This document shows, in pieces, positions 17,109 through 25,884 of a stretch of DNA of 64,000 nt (the stretch's first letter is position 1; every line of letters begins with the position of its first letter). The notes under the pieces were generated by a model. The model had not been told where the DNA came from. It did not search any database and saw nothing but the letters and a program-made list of their open reading frames with translations. The translations under genes were made by a program, and so were the position numbers. This DNA comes from JBDSSS01 sp963764195 (GTDB lineage Bacteria > Actinomycetota > Actinomycetes > Actinomycetales > Dermatophilaceae): the NCBI GenBank assembly GCA_963764195.1, contig CAVXRG010000010.1, positions 930,001-994,000 on the forward strand, written 5' to 3'.

Positions 17109-17920
17109 GCCGCGCCGCCCTCGGTGGTCTCGGCGCTGTCCGTGGTGTCGCCGCGGACGGGCCTCGGAACCGCACCGTGGCGCAGCGGGGAACCCACCTC
17201 CGGCAAGCCGTGGGCCCGGGGGTCGAGGCGCTCGTGGGTGCTCTGCTCGCCCCGGATCTGCTCGAGCAGCACCGTGATGGCGTCCATCAGACGGTTCGTC
17301 GCCTCGCGCAGGACGGCGCTGTCGAGGGGCTTGCCGTAGAGGTCGTCGAGGTCGACGGGCGGCCCGGCCGTCATCTGCATCGTCCGGCGCGGAAAGAGGC
17401 GGATCCGCTTGCCGTAGGGCGAGAGGATGTCCTGGGCGCCCCACTGGGCCACCGGGACGAGCGGGCAGCGGGTCTCGAGCGCCACGCGCGCGGCACCGGT
17501 CTTGCCCCGCATCGGCCAGAGCTCGGGGTCGCGGGTGATGGTGCCCTCGGGGAAGATCCCGACGGCCTTGCCCGCGCGCACCGCGTCCACGGCGGCGCGG
17601 TAGGAGTCCGCGGCCGCGGAGGAGTTGCGGTAGACCGGGATCTGGCCGGCCTTGTGCAGCAGCCAGCCCCCGACGGGCAGGGCGAAGAGGCTGTCCTTGC
17701 CGAGGAAGTAGGCCTCGCGGCCGCTGTCGAACATGAAGTGCGCGAAGACGAGTGGGTCGGCGTAGGAGATGTGGTTGGGGGACACGACGAAGCCACCGCG
17801 CTCCGGGATGTGCTCCAGACCCCTCCAGTCGCGCTTGGTCAGGGCCATCAGCAGCGGGCGCAGGACGAGGGCCAGCAGGCGGTAGACGACGGGTGGCCGC
17901 GTGGGACGTGCACCGCTCAC
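17105..17920 (-). CDS. 1-acyl-sn-glycerol-3-phosphate acyltransferase family protein
   Basis: A 271-aa PlsC-type acyltransferase. The NHISYADP (HX4D) motif and FPEGTI motif give the catalytic and glycerol-phosphate sites; a hydrophobic N-terminal helix (RLLALVLRPLLMALT) suggests membrane association. GTG 17920 is chosen because AGAGGAGG lies about 10 bases upstream; longer in-frame starts (17968, 18058) overlap cofC. The 3' end overlaps gpsA, so phosphatidic acid synthesis steps are coupled. Confidence 0.9.
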   Translation of the reverse strand: MSGARPTRPPVVYRLLALVLRPLLMALTKRDWRGLEHIPERGGFVVSPNHISYADPLVFAHFMFDSGREAYFLGKDSLFALPVGGWLLHKAGQIPVYRNSSAAADSYRAAVDAVRAGKAVGIFPEGTITRDPELWPMRGKTGAARVALETRCPLVPVAQWGAQDILSPYGKRIRLFPRRTMQMTAGPPVDLDDLYGKPLDSAVLREATNRLMDAITVLLEQIRGEQSTHERLDPRAHGLPEVGSPLRHGAVPRPVRGDTTDSAETTEGGAA

Positions 17921-18033
17921 GTTGGGACGTCCTCCTCTGCTCGGCTGCCCCGGTCGGGGCGCCTCCATCATCTTGTCCACCAGCAGACGCGGTGTCGAGC
18001 AGCGGGGCGGCGAGTGCGACGATTGACCCCAGA

Positions 18034-18903
18034 ATGTCGATGCACACCGATTCCCCACGGGCTCTGCGCTGGTCCGTCGTCGTCCCGGTCAAGGACACGC
18101 GGCGGGGCAAGTCCCGCCTCGCGCGGGCCGCCGGCTCCCAGCGCGCAGCCTTGAGCCGGGCCATCGCCGACGACACCCTGGGTGCGGTGGTCGAGGCCGT
18201 CGGCGCCGAGCACGTCGTGCTCGTCAGCTCGGACGTCGGCCTCACCCTTCATTGGCGGCGGCGCGGGTGCGTCACGGTGCCCGACCCCGGCGCGGGGCTC
18301 AACGCTGCCGTCACGGCGGGCCTGCTCCGGGTGCCGGACGGGACCCGCGCGGCCGCCCTGCTCGGGGACCTGCCGGCCCTCGCACCGGCCGACCTGCGCG
18401 CTGCGCTCGACGCGGCCGGGGCCCACGACGACTCCTTCGTCCCCGACGGCGCGGGCACCGGGACGGTGCTGCGCTGCGGCACCGACGCCGTCCCGGCCTT
18501 CGTCCCGCACTTCGGCCCGGGGAGCGCCGCGGCGCACGCCGGCGACGGCGCCCACCGGCTCGAGCTGCCCCTCCCCCGGCTCCGCACCGACGTCGACGAC
18601 GCCGCGTCCCTCGCCGAGGCCGACCGCCTCGGCCTCGGGGCCGCCACCCGAGCGGTCCTGCAGGCTCGCGGCTCTGGTTGGATGAGCCCCATGCAGGCGT
18701 CCGTGCACCGCTTCGATCCCGAGAGCCGCTCCGGGTCGGTCCTGCTCGACGACGGGCTCGAGATCGGCTTCGACCACGAGCCCTTCGACGCGAGCGGGCT
18801 GCGCCTGCTGCGCGCCGGCCAGCGGGTCACCGTCGAGGTCGAGGGTCCCCGGGTCGTGGCCCTGCACATCGTCGGGATCGGACCGGGCCAGGCCATTCGC
18901 TGA
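18034..18903 (+). CDS. cofC: CofC/FbiD-type guanylyltransferase with cold-shock-like C-terminal extension
   Basis: Residues 1-215 form a CofC/FbiD nucleotidyltransferase (WSVVVPVKDTRRGKSRL; VPDPGAGLNAAV; LLGDLPAL; DTDVDD-like TDVDDAASL), which activates phospholactate or phosphoenolpyruvate with GTP in coenzyme F420 synthesis. About 75 further residues (SPMQASVHRFDPESRSGSV to HIVGIG) look like a small cold-shock/OB-type protein. Family members are usually about 210-220 aa, so this 289-aa frame is a fusion or an unrecognised junction. Internal ATG 18682 could start the tail separately. Confidence 0.85.
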   Translation: MSMHTDSPRALRWSVVVPVKDTRRGKSRLARAAGSQRAALSRAIADDTLGAVVEAVGAEHVVLVSSDVGLTLHWRRRGCVTVPDPGAGLNAAVTAGLLRVPDGTRAAALLGDLPALAPADLRAALDAAGAHDDSFVPDGAGTGTVLRCGTDAVPAFVPHFGPGSAAAHAGDGAHRLELPLPRLRTDVDDAASLAEADRLGLGAATRAVLQARGSGWMSPMQASVHRFDPESRSGSVLLDDGLEIGFDHEPFDASGLRLLRAGQRVTVEVEGPRVVALHIVGIGPGQAIR

Positions 18904-18936
18904 GCCGCCCCACCCGCGGACCGGCCGGCGTGCGGC

Positions 18937-18967
18937 GAAGGGGCCGGGCACGCGGCCCGACCCCTTC
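18937..18967. terminator. Shared terminator between cofC and hupB
   Basis: A 13-bp stem (gaaggggccgggc at 18937-18949 with gcccgaccccttc at 18955-18967, one G-U type mismatch) lies between convergent genes. No strong T-run on either side. Confidence 0.6.
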
Positions 18968-19018
18968 ACCGATCGTCCCCACCCGCTGGCCGGGGCGGAG
19001 TCGCGGTCAGCACATTGG

Positions 19019-19792
19019 TCAGCGGGCGCTCTTGCGGGCCGTCGTCTTGCGGGCCGGTGCCGCCTTCGCCGTCGTCGTGCGCGCGGCGGCCTTGGCGGGT
19101 GCAGCCTTGGTGGCCGTCTTCTTCGTGGCCGGGGCTGCCTTGGTTGCCGTCTTGCGTGCCGCGGTCGTGGCGGGGGCGGCCTTCGTGGCCGTGGCGCGCT
19201 TGGCCGGCGCCGAAGCGGTCGTGGTCGTCGCCTTCCTTGCAGCTCCTGCGCTCTTGCGCGCCGTCGTGGAGGCGGCCTTCGTCGCCGTCCCCCTCGTGGC
19301 GGTCGCCTTGGTCGTCGTGGCCTTCTTGGCGGGGGCCGCCTTCGTCGTGGCTGCTGCTCGCTTGGCCGGAGCCGCCTTGGTGGCCGCCTTGGTCGTGGCG
19401 GCCTTCTTCGTCGTCGTCTTCGCGGCGGCCTTCGTCGCCTTCTTTGCGGCCGGGGCGGCCACGGTGGCCGACCCCGCGGACGCACGGGCGGCGGCGGACT
19501 CGGTGCGCGAGAGCTTCTTGGACCCGGAGACGATCTCCTTGAAGTTCGTGCCGGCCCGGAACTTGGGGACCTTCGTCTTCTTGATCTTGACGGTCTCACC
19601 GGTCTTGGGGTTGCGGCCGGTTCGGGCCGCGCGGTCCACCCGCTCGAAGGTGCCGAAACCGGTGATGCCCACCTTCTGGCCCTTGTTGACCTCCCGGATC
19701 ACGATGTCGAGAAATGCCTCGAGCCCGTCGGAGGCCATCTTCTTGTTGCCGAGCTTCGCCTCGAGCGCGTCGATGAGTTCTGCCTTGTTCAC
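19019..19792 (-). CDS. hupB: HU-family nucleoid protein with Lys/Ala-rich tail
   Basis: A 257-aa protein. Residues 1-95 are a complete HU DNA-binding domain (MNKAELIDALEAKLG; GITGFGTFERVDRAARTGRNPKTGE; PKFRAGTNFKEIV). The remaining 160 residues are low-complexity KKATKAAAK/TKAAPAK repeats like the histone H1-like tail of mycobacterial HupB, which binds DNA non-specifically. Monocistronic; ATG 19792 follows CTGGAGGGGAAGACGT. The 279-base gap upstream (19793-20071) holds its promoter (TACCGT near 19867) and the end of leuD, nothing else. Confidence 0.95.
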   Translation of the reverse strand: MNKAELIDALEAKLGNKKMASDGLEAFLDIVIREVNKGQKVGITGFGTFERVDRAARTGRNPKTGETVKIKKTKVPKFRAGTNFKEIVSGSKKLSRTESAAARASAGSATVAAPAAKKATKAAAKTTTKKAATTKAATKAAPAKRAAATTKAAPAKKATTTKATATRGTATKAASTTARKSAGAARKATTTTASAPAKRATATKAAPATTAARKTATKAAPATKKTATKAAPAKAAARTTTAKAAPARKTTARKSAR

Positions 19793-20071
19793 GTCTTCCC
19801 CTCCAGAGGACTGTCGCAGTCAGAAGACCCGACGAAGTCCGGATCGAGTCCGGTTAACCCCTGACGGTAGGCCGAAGAGCACACGAGGTCCACCACCGGA
19901 ACGGGGTTATTCCTTGTGTCGCAAGGGCTTTGAGAGCTCAGGAGGGGCAGAAGAGGCTCGACAGAAGGCGAGGACCTGGGGGTCGTGGCCGTCCTCGGTC
20001 AAAGCCGAACTCACTGTCCCCCAGCTGTTTTGGTCTGAGAAGGGGCCTTCTGGGCGGGGTTCTCCGCAACC

Positions 20072-20665
20072 TCAGGCGAGGGTCGTGACCGGCTTGTGGG
20101 CGGGACGGCTCTTCTCGAACCGGGTGACCTCGTCCTCGTGTCGCAGCGTGAGGCCGATGTCGTCGAGCCCTTCGAGCAGGCGCCAGCGGGTGTACTCGTC
20201 GATCTCGAAGGGGGCCACGATCTCCCCCGCAGTGATGGTCCTCGTGACGAGGTCCACGCCGATCTCGGCACCGGGGTTGTTCTCCAGGTACTTCCAGATC
20301 AGCTCGACGTCGTCCTGGGCGACCGCAGCGGTGAGCAGGCCCTGCTTGCCGCTGTTGCCGCGGAAGATGTCGGCGAAGCGCGAGCTGATGACGACCCGGA
20401 AGCCATAGTTCATCAGCGCCCAGACCGCGTGCTCGCGGCTCGAGCCGGTCCCGAAGTCCGGCCCTGCCACGAGGACGGACCCAGCGGCATACACCGGGTT
20501 GTTGAGGACGAAGGACTCGTCCTTGCGCCAGGCCGCGAAGAGGCCGTCCTCGAAGCCGGTCCGCGTCACCCGCTTGAGGTACTCGGCGGGGATGATCTGG
20601 TCGGTGTCCACGTTGCTGCGGCGCAGGGGCACTCCCACGCCGGTGTGGCTCTCGAACTTGTCCAT
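20072..20665 (-). CDS. leuD: 3-isopropylmalate dehydratase small subunit
   Basis: A 197-aa LeuD subunit that, with LeuC, isomerises 2-isopropylmalate to 3-isopropylmalate. Family motifs: VGVPLRRSNVDTDQIIPAEYLK and GPDFGTGSSREHAVWAL (swivelling domain serine/arginine). Follows leuC after 3 bases, so the two subunits are translationally linked. The last 40 bases before hupB show only a weak AGAAGG/CCTTCT stem near 20040. Confidence 0.97.
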   Translation of the reverse strand: MDKFESHTGVGVPLRRSNVDTDQIIPAEYLKRVTRTGFEDGLFAAWRKDESFVLNNPVYAAGSVLVAGPDFGTGSSREHAVWALMNYGFRVVISSRFADIFRGNSGKQGLLTAAVAQDDVELIWKYLENNPGAEIGVDLVTRTITAGEIVAPFEIDEYTRWRLLEGLDDIGLTLRHEDEVTRFEKSRPAHKPVTTLA

Positions 20666-20668
20666 CGC

Positions 20669-22090
20669 TCAGGCCTCCTCGCCCGTGGTGGTGACGCCCG
20701 GCAGGTCGGTCGGGCTCGACAGGGTGCCGCGCACGGCGGTGGCGGCGGCGACGAGCGGGCTGACGAGGTGGGTGCGGCCACCCTTGCCCTGACGGCCCTC
20801 GAAGTTGCGGTTCGAGGTCGAGGCGCTGCGCTCGCCCGGCGAGAGGGTGTCGGGGTTCATCCCGAGACACATCGAACAGCCGGGGAGGCGCCACTCGGCG
20901 CCGGCCGCGGTGAAGACCGCGTCGAGCCCCTCCGCCTCGGCCTGCAGGCGCACCTTGGCCGAGCCCGGGACCACGAGCATGCGGACCCCGTCGGCCACCC
21001 GGTGGCCCTTGACGACAGCGGCAGCCGCGCGCAGGTCCTCGATGCGTCCGTTGGTGCACGAGCCGACGAAGACGGTGTCGACGGCGATGTCGCGCAGCGG
21101 CGTCCCCGCCTCGAGGCCCATGTAGGCGAGCGCGTTCGCGGCCGAGACACGGTCGCCCTCGTCGGCGAACGACTCGGGGTCGGGCACCGAGGCGTCGAGC
21201 GGGAGCCCCTGGCCGGGGTTGGTGCCCCAGGTGACGAACGGCGTCAGCGCGTCGGCGTCGAGGTGGACCTCCGCGTCGAAGACGGCGTCGTCGTCGGTGC
21301 GCAGCGCGGTCCACTCCGCGACGGCAGCATCCCAGTCGGCGCCCTGCGGCGCGTGCGGACGACCCTGGAGGTAGTCGAAGGTGACCTGGTCGGGGGCGAT
21401 CATGCCGGCCCGGGCGCCAGCCTCGATGGACATGTTGCAGACCGTCATCCGGGCCTCCATCGAGAGTGCCTCGATGGCCTTGCCGCGGTACTCGATGACG
21501 TAGCCCTGGCCGCCGCCGGTGCCGATCTGGGCGATGACGGCCAGGACGATGTCCTTGGCCGTGACGCCCTCGGAGAGCGAGCCGTCGACGGTGACGGCGA
21601 GGGTCCGGAAGGGCTTGAGCGGGAGGGTCTGCGTGGCGAGGACGTGCTCGACCTCCGACGTGCCGATCCCGAAGGCGAGTGCCCCGAAGGCGCCGTGGGT
21701 GGAGGTGTGGCTGTCGCCGCAGACGACGGTCATGCCGGGCTGCGTGAGACCGAGCTGGGGGCCGACGACGTGGACGATGCCCTGGTCCGCGTCGCCCATC
21801 GGGTAGAGGCGGACACCGAACTCGTCGCAGTTGCGACGGAGCGTGTCCACCTGGATCTTCGAGACCGGGTCGGTGATCGGGCCCGGGGTCGTGGGCACGT
21901 TGTGGTCCTCGGTCGCGAGCGTGAGGTCCGGTCGGCGGACCGAGCGCCCCGCGAGGCGCAGTCCGTCGAAGGCCTGGGGGCTGGTCACCTCGTGGAGCAG
22001 GTGCAGGTCGATGTAGAGCAGGTCCGGCTCGCCCTCGGCGTGCCGGACGACGTGCGACTCCCAGACCTTTTCGGCCAATGTCCCTGCCAT
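20669..22090 (-). CDS. leuC: 3-isopropylmalate dehydratase large subunit
   Basis: A 473-aa aconitase-family subunit. Iron-sulfur ligands are in VGSCTNGRIEDL and GCSMCLGMNPD; SHTSTHGAFGALAFGIGTSEVEHVLATQTL is intact. ATG 22090 with GGAGGG 6 bases upstream. The gene is divergent from the IclR regulator at 22231 across a perfect palindrome (22194-22222), the arrangement known for leuCD and NdgR/LtbR. Confidence 0.97.
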   Translation of the reverse strand: MAGTLAEKVWESHVVRHAEGEPDLLYIDLHLLHEVTSPQAFDGLRLAGRSVRRPDLTLATEDHNVPTTPGPITDPVSKIQVDTLRRNCDEFGVRLYPMGDADQGIVHVVGPQLGLTQPGMTVVCGDSHTSTHGAFGALAFGIGTSEVEHVLATQTLPLKPFRTLAVTVDGSLSEGVTAKDIVLAVIAQIGTGGGQGYVIEYRGKAIEALSMEARMTVCNMSIEAGARAGMIAPDQVTFDYLQGRPHAPQGADWDAAVAEWTALRTDDDAVFDAEVHLDADALTPFVTWGTNPGQGLPLDASVPDPESFADEGDRVSAANALAYMGLEAGTPLRDIAVDTVFVGSCTNGRIEDLRAAAAVVKGHRVADGVRMLVVPGSAKVRLQAEAEGLDAVFTAAGAEWRLPGCSMCLGMNPDTLSPGERSASTSNRNFEGRQGKGGRTHLVSPLVAAATAVRGTLSSPTDLPGVTTTGEEA

Positions 22091-22193
22091 GACTTCCCTC
22101 CGCGACGACGTGTGGACCTCCGAGGATGCGCGAGGCCGGGGTCACCCGCGCCGTCGCTCGAAAAACAGCGTGGCCCCTTTGTGGGTGGCGGGG

Positions 22194-22222
22194 ATTGACG
22201 TCTCAGTGCCTGAGACGTCAAT
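22194..22222. promoter_or_regulatory. Operator palindrome between leuC and iclR
   Basis: Perfect 13-bp inverted repeat attgacgtctcag (22194-22206), TGC spacer, ctgagacgtcaat (22210-22222). For the rightward gene, TTGACG (22195-22200), 18 bases and CAATAT (22219-22224) make a promoter ending 6 bases before the regulator ATG. The reverse strand also reads TTGACG-N17-TCAATC for leuC. One bound regulator could control both promoters. Confidence 0.85.
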
Positions 22223-22230
22223 ATCAGTGC

Positions 22231-22983
22231 ATGGACAACTCTTCTGGGGTCGGCGTTCTGGACAAGGCCGCGACGGTTCTCGGCGCCCTCGAGGCCGGGC
22301 CGGCCACCCTCGCCCAGCTCGTCGGTGCCACCGGGCTCGCCCGCCCGACCGCCCACCGCCTCGCGGTCGCCCTCGAGCACCACCGCCTCGTCTCGCGCGA
22401 CATGCAGGGCCGCTTCGTCCTCGGACCGCGCCTCGGCGAGCTCGCCTCGGCCGCGGGCGAGGACCGGCTGCTCGCCGCCGCCGGCCCGGTTCTCGGCGCT
22501 CTGCGTGACCACACGAACGAGAGCGCGCAGCTGTTCCGCCGTCAGGGCGACCAGCGCATCTGCGTCGCCGCCGCCGAGCGTCCCGTCGGGCTGCGCGACT
22601 CGATCCCGGTCGGCGCCACGCTGTCGATGCTCGCCGGCTCGGCCGCCCAGGTCCTGCTCGCGTGGGAGGAGCCGGACCGCCTCCACCGCGGGCTGCAGGG
22701 GGCGAGCTTCTCCGCGACCGCCCTGTCGGGCGTGCGGCGCCGGGGCTGGTCCCAGAGCGTCGCCGAGCGCGAGGCCGGAGTCGCCTCGGTGTCGGCGCCG
22801 GTGCGCGGACCCTCCGGCCGGGTCGTCGCCGCGGTCTCGATCTCGGGCCCGATCGAGCGGCTCTCGCGCCAGCCCGGCCGCCTGCACGCCGCCACCGTCG
22901 TCGCCGGCGCCAACAAGCTGACCGAGGTGCTGCGTCGGCACCACGCGATGCAGCAGAACCAGCAGCAGCAGCACAACGCCTGA
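22231..22983 (+). CDS. ndgR: IclR-family regulator (NdgR/LtbR-like)
   Basis: A 250-aa IclR regulator. N-terminal winged helix-turn-helix (residues about 8-60, LAQLVGATGLARPTAHRLAVALEHHRLV), C-terminal effector domain (LRDHTNESAQLFRRQGDQRICVAAAERPVGLRDSIPVG; VRGPSGRVVAAVSISGP). Position divergent from leuCD matches NdgR (Streptomyces) and LtbR (Corynebacterium), which control leucine synthesis. ATG 22231 follows CAATAT by 6 bases, so it is probably leaderless and autoregulated through the palindrome. The C-terminus is Gln/His-rich. Confidence 0.88.
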   Translation: MDNSSGVGVLDKAATVLGALEAGPATLAQLVGATGLARPTAHRLAVALEHHRLVSRDMQGRFVLGPRLGELASAAGEDRLLAAAGPVLGALRDHTNESAQLFRRQGDQRICVAAAERPVGLRDSIPVGATLSMLAGSAAQVLLAWEEPDRLHRGLQGASFSATALSGVRRRGWSQSVAEREAGVASVSAPVRGPSGRVVAAVSISGPIERLSRQPGRLHAATVVAGANKLTEVLRRHHAMQQNQQQQHNA

Positions 22984-22992
22984 CACCGGTCG

Positions 22993-23068
22993 CCCGCACG
23001 TTTCGTAGCCCGGGCAACCAAACCGTCGCCCCCGGACGGCACACCCCGCACGTTTCGTAGCCCGGGCA
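22993..23068. repeat. Two 24-bp direct repeats, 52-bp period
   Basis: The same 24-mer occurs at 22993-23016 and 23045-23068; its core is cgtttcgtagcccggg. Both lie between the regulator stop and the L,D-transpeptidase start, in non-coding DNA. No hairpin-T-run structure explains them. Confidence 0.9.
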
Positions 23069-23197
23069 CCTGGGGAGGGCATGGGGCCAGGGCAACGGAT
23101 CGGTCACGATGTGCCCTCGGACCCTCATCGTTCTCCCATCCGGGCACCGGTGGCGTCACCCTGTGTGACACCGACCAATTGGAGGACAGGGGCCACC

Positions 23198-24286
23198 GTG
23201 GACAGCAGGCGACGACAGGTCATCACCCCGGCACGCGCGGCCGTCACGGCCGGCACCCTGCTCCTCGCGCTCACGGTGTCGGCGTGCAGCCCGGAGGCGG
23301 CCGGCACCGCCGCCCCGACGAAGCTGACCACGGCCACCCCGACGACCGACGCCACCGGTCCCCTCCCGACCCGGTCGACCATCCCGACGGTGGCCGCCCC
23401 GGTCCCGACCCGGAGCACGCCCGCCACGACGCCGACCGCCCCGGCACCGACGAGGAGCGTGCCGGCCCCGGCGCAGACCACCACCCCGGCTGCCGCCCCC
23501 ACCCGCACGCCGGCGAGCAAGCCCGCCCCCGCCGTCGAGCCGGTCTCGGCTCCCAAGCCCACCAAGCCCGCCGCTCCCCCGGTCAAGATCGTGCTCGAGA
23601 ACGGCGACGTCAGCGCTCAGGTCCGCTCGGTCCAGGCCCGGCTGCGCCAGATCGGCTGGTTCTCCGGCGACGTCACCGACCGCTACGGCTCGCTGACGGT
23701 TGCGGCCGTCTCCGGTTTCCAGCGCAAGCGCGGCCTGCCCGTCACCGGCAAGCTCGACCAGACGACCTACGCCCGGTTGCTCGCGATGACCGGCCGGCCC
23801 ACCGCCGATGATCTGGCCAACGTCAAGCCACAGCCGCCCGAGCCGGCCACGACGCCCACGACCCCCTCCACGAAGCCCGCGCCGGGGAAGCCCACCACCA
23901 ACGGCATCACGTGGGACGTGGACCAGCGCTGCCTCACCGGGCGGGTCATGTGCATCAGCAAGACCGCGCGGACCCTCACCTGGGTCATCGACGGGGTGCC
24001 GCAGCTCCAGTTCGCCGTCCGCTTCGGCAGCGACGAGCTGCCCACCCGCGAGGGCACCTTCTCGGTCTTCAAGAAGAAGGTGGACGTCATCTCGAACCTC
24101 TACCACACCCCGATGCCCTACTCGATGTTCTTCTCCGGCGGCCAGGCCGTGCACTACTCGAGCAACTTCGCGCGCCTCGGTTACGCCGGCGCGTCCCACG
24201 GCTGCGTCAACGTGCGCGACCGCGCCGGGATCATCCGGCTCTACAACGAGTCCCGCGTCGGCGACAAGGTCGTCGTCCACTGGTGA
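23198..24286 (+). CDS. L,D-transpeptidase lipoprotein with peptidoglycan-binding domain
   Basis: A 362-aa cell-wall enzyme forming 3-3 cross-links or anchoring proteins. Signal peptide with lipobox VSAC near residue 32; Pro/Thr/Ala-rich linker (residues 35-125); peptidoglycan-binding domain (GDVSAQVRSVQARLRQIGWFSGDVTDRYGSLT); a second linker; then a YkuD catalytic domain ending SHGCVNVRDRAG with the nucleophile Cys. GTG 23198 is preceded by GGAGG (23181-23185) and AGGGG. Mature protein should be tethered outside the membrane. Confidence 0.92.
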   Translation: MDSRRRQVITPARAAVTAGTLLLALTVSACSPEAAGTAAPTKLTTATPTTDATGPLPTRSTIPTVAAPVPTRSTPATTPTAPAPTRSVPAPAQTTTPAAAPTRTPASKPAPAVEPVSAPKPTKPAAPPVKIVLENGDVSAQVRSVQARLRQIGWFSGDVTDRYGSLTVAAVSGFQRKRGLPVTGKLDQTTYARLLAMTGRPTADDLANVKPQPPEPATTPTTPSTKPAPGKPTTNGITWDVDQRCLTGRVMCISKTARTLTWVIDGVPQLQFAVRFGSDELPTREGTFSVFKKKVDVISNLYHTPMPYSMFFSGGQAVHYSSNFARLGYAGASHGCVNVRDRAGIIRLYNESRVGDKVVVHW

Positions 24287-24382
24287 CCGCAGGAGCGGGC
24301 CGGCGCACCCGCCCCGCTGAGCGGCATACCGGGGCGTCGTAGGCTGGGCGGACTTCGTGTCCCCCGGTGCCAGGAGGCCCCC

Positions 24383-25390
24383 GTGCTCAAGGTTGGTTGG
24401 AAGGCGTCCGCGGAGCAGTTCGGTCCGCGCGATCTCATCACGTATGCCGCCCACGCCGAGTCCGTGGGTCTGGACTCCGCCTTCATCTCCGACCACTTCC
24501 AGCCGTGGCGCCACGAGCAGGGGCACGCCCCGTTCGCGATGTCGTGGCTCGCGGCCGTCGGCGAGCGGACCGAGCGGATCCAGCTCGGGACGTCGGTGAT
24601 GACCCCGACCTTTCGCTACAACCCTGCGGTCGTCGCCCAGGCGTTCGGCACGCTCGGAGCACTCAACCCGGGCCGGATCGTCCTCGGGATCGGCACCGGC
24701 GAGGCGCTCAACGAGGTGGCCGTCGGGGCGGCCGGCTCTCCGTGGCCGGAGTTCAAGGAGCGGTTCGCCCGGATGCGCGAGGCGGTCCGGCTCATGCGCC
24801 AGCTGTGGACCGAGGAGCGCGTCACCTTCGAGGGCGACTACTACCGGACCAGGGACGCGACGGTCTACGACCGGCCCGACGAGCCGATCCCCGTCTACGT
24901 CGCGGCCGGCGGTCCCGTCGTCGCGCGGTATGCCGGTCGCTCGGGTGACGGCTTCATCTGCACCTCCGGCAAGGGCCGCGAGCTCTACGAGGACAAGCTG
25001 CTGCCCGCCGTCGACGAGGGCCTCGCGAAGTCCGAGCGCACCCGCGACGACATCGACAAGATGATCGAGATCAAGCTGTCCTACGACCGTGACCCGGCGG
25101 TGGCGCTGCACAACGTCCGCTTCTGGGCGCCCCTGTCGCTCTCGGCCGAGCAGAAGCACGGTGTGGACGACCCGGTCGAGATGGAGCGCCTCGCCGACGA
25201 GCTGTCCGACGAGGAGGTCGCCAAGCGGTGGATCGTCACGAGCGACCCCGAGGAGGCCGTCGAGGCGATGAAGCAGTACGTCGACTGGGGCTTCGACCAC
25301 CTCGTCGTGCACGCCCCGGGACACGACCAGGCGCGCTTCCTCGACCAGTTCAGCGCGGACATCCTGCCCCGGCTGCGCGACCTCGGCTGA
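24383..25390 (+). CDS. fgd: F420-dependent glucose-6-phosphate dehydrogenase
   Basis: A 335-aa luciferase-fold enzyme that oxidises glucose-6-phosphate and reduces F420. It starts LKVGWKASAEQFGPRDLITYA and keeps the active-site WLAAVGERTERIQLGTSVMTPTFRYNPAVVAQ and KLSYDRDPAVALHNVRFWAPLSLS stretches characteristic of Fgd. GTG 24383 with AGGAGG about 6 bases upstream; TAGGCT near 24340 is a possible -10. Together with cofC it shows an F420 economy. Confidence 0.95.
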   Translation: MLKVGWKASAEQFGPRDLITYAAHAESVGLDSAFISDHFQPWRHEQGHAPFAMSWLAAVGERTERIQLGTSVMTPTFRYNPAVVAQAFGTLGALNPGRIVLGIGTGEALNEVAVGAAGSPWPEFKERFARMREAVRLMRQLWTEERVTFEGDYYRTRDATVYDRPDEPIPVYVAAGGPVVARYAGRSGDGFICTSGKGRELYEDKLLPAVDEGLAKSERTRDDIDKMIEIKLSYDRDPAVALHNVRFWAPLSLSAEQKHGVDDPVEMERLADELSDEEVAKRWIVTSDPEEAVEAMKQYVDWGFDHLVVHAPGHDQARFLDQFSADILPRLRDLG

Positions 25391-25450
25391 CCTCCGGCTC
25401 CCCGGCTCCCGCACTGTTCGAGCGTCGGCCCCGAGGGGTACGTTGCGGGC

Positions 25451-25726
25451 ATGAGCGAATCGAACACACCTTCGAGTGACGACGTCATCGGCGCGACCCC
25501 CGGCTCCGACACCGGCGCTGCCGGCGACAACACCATCAAGGACCCCGAGGACTGGGTCACCGGCGACGAGCCGATGACCGGCGCCCAGCGCAGCTACCTC
25601 GACACCTTGGCCCGCGAGGCCGGCGAGACCCTGCCGGCCGACCTCAACAAGGCCGAGGCGTCCGAGCACATCGACCGCCTGCAGTCCTCGACGGGACGTG
25701 GCGAGAGCACCCCTGCCGGAGACTGA
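25451..25726 (+). CDS. DUF3072 domain protein
   Basis: A 91-aa acidic protein with the DUF3072 signature (NTIKDPEDWVTGDEPMTGAQRSYLDTLAREAGE...LNKAEASEHIDRLQ). Function unknown; the C-terminal half resembles a small helical SAP-like fold. ATG 25451 follows TACGTT (25439-25444) by 6 bases, so it is probably leaderless. No operon partner. Confidence 0.88.
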   Translation: MSESNTPSSDDVIGATPGSDTGAAGDNTIKDPEDWVTGDEPMTGAQRSYLDTLAREAGETLPADLNKAEASEHIDRLQSSTGRGESTPAGD

Positions 25727-25803
25727 CCACCCCTGGCCGCGCTACCACGCGCGTCCGGTGGGTGGCCGTCAGGCCGCCGTCACCGGGCGCGCGTGCCGGC
25801 CCC

Positions 25804-25845
25804 GGGCACGTCCGTGCCGGACTCGGGCACGTCCGTGCCGGACTC
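25804..25845. repeat. Exact 21-bp tandem duplication
   Basis: Two identical 21-bp units in the gap between convergent DUF3072 and hydrolase genes. Each unit holds a gcac-gtcc-gtgc mini-hairpin, so the region may act as a weak bidirectional terminator. Confidence 0.9.
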
Positions 25846-25884
25846 GGTCCCCGTCCGTGCTGACGATGGACGAAGTCCCCGAGT

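Noticed and set aside
22993..23068. The repeated 24-mers as a CRISPR array
   Set aside because: Only two copies, no further spacers, and no cas genes in the window.
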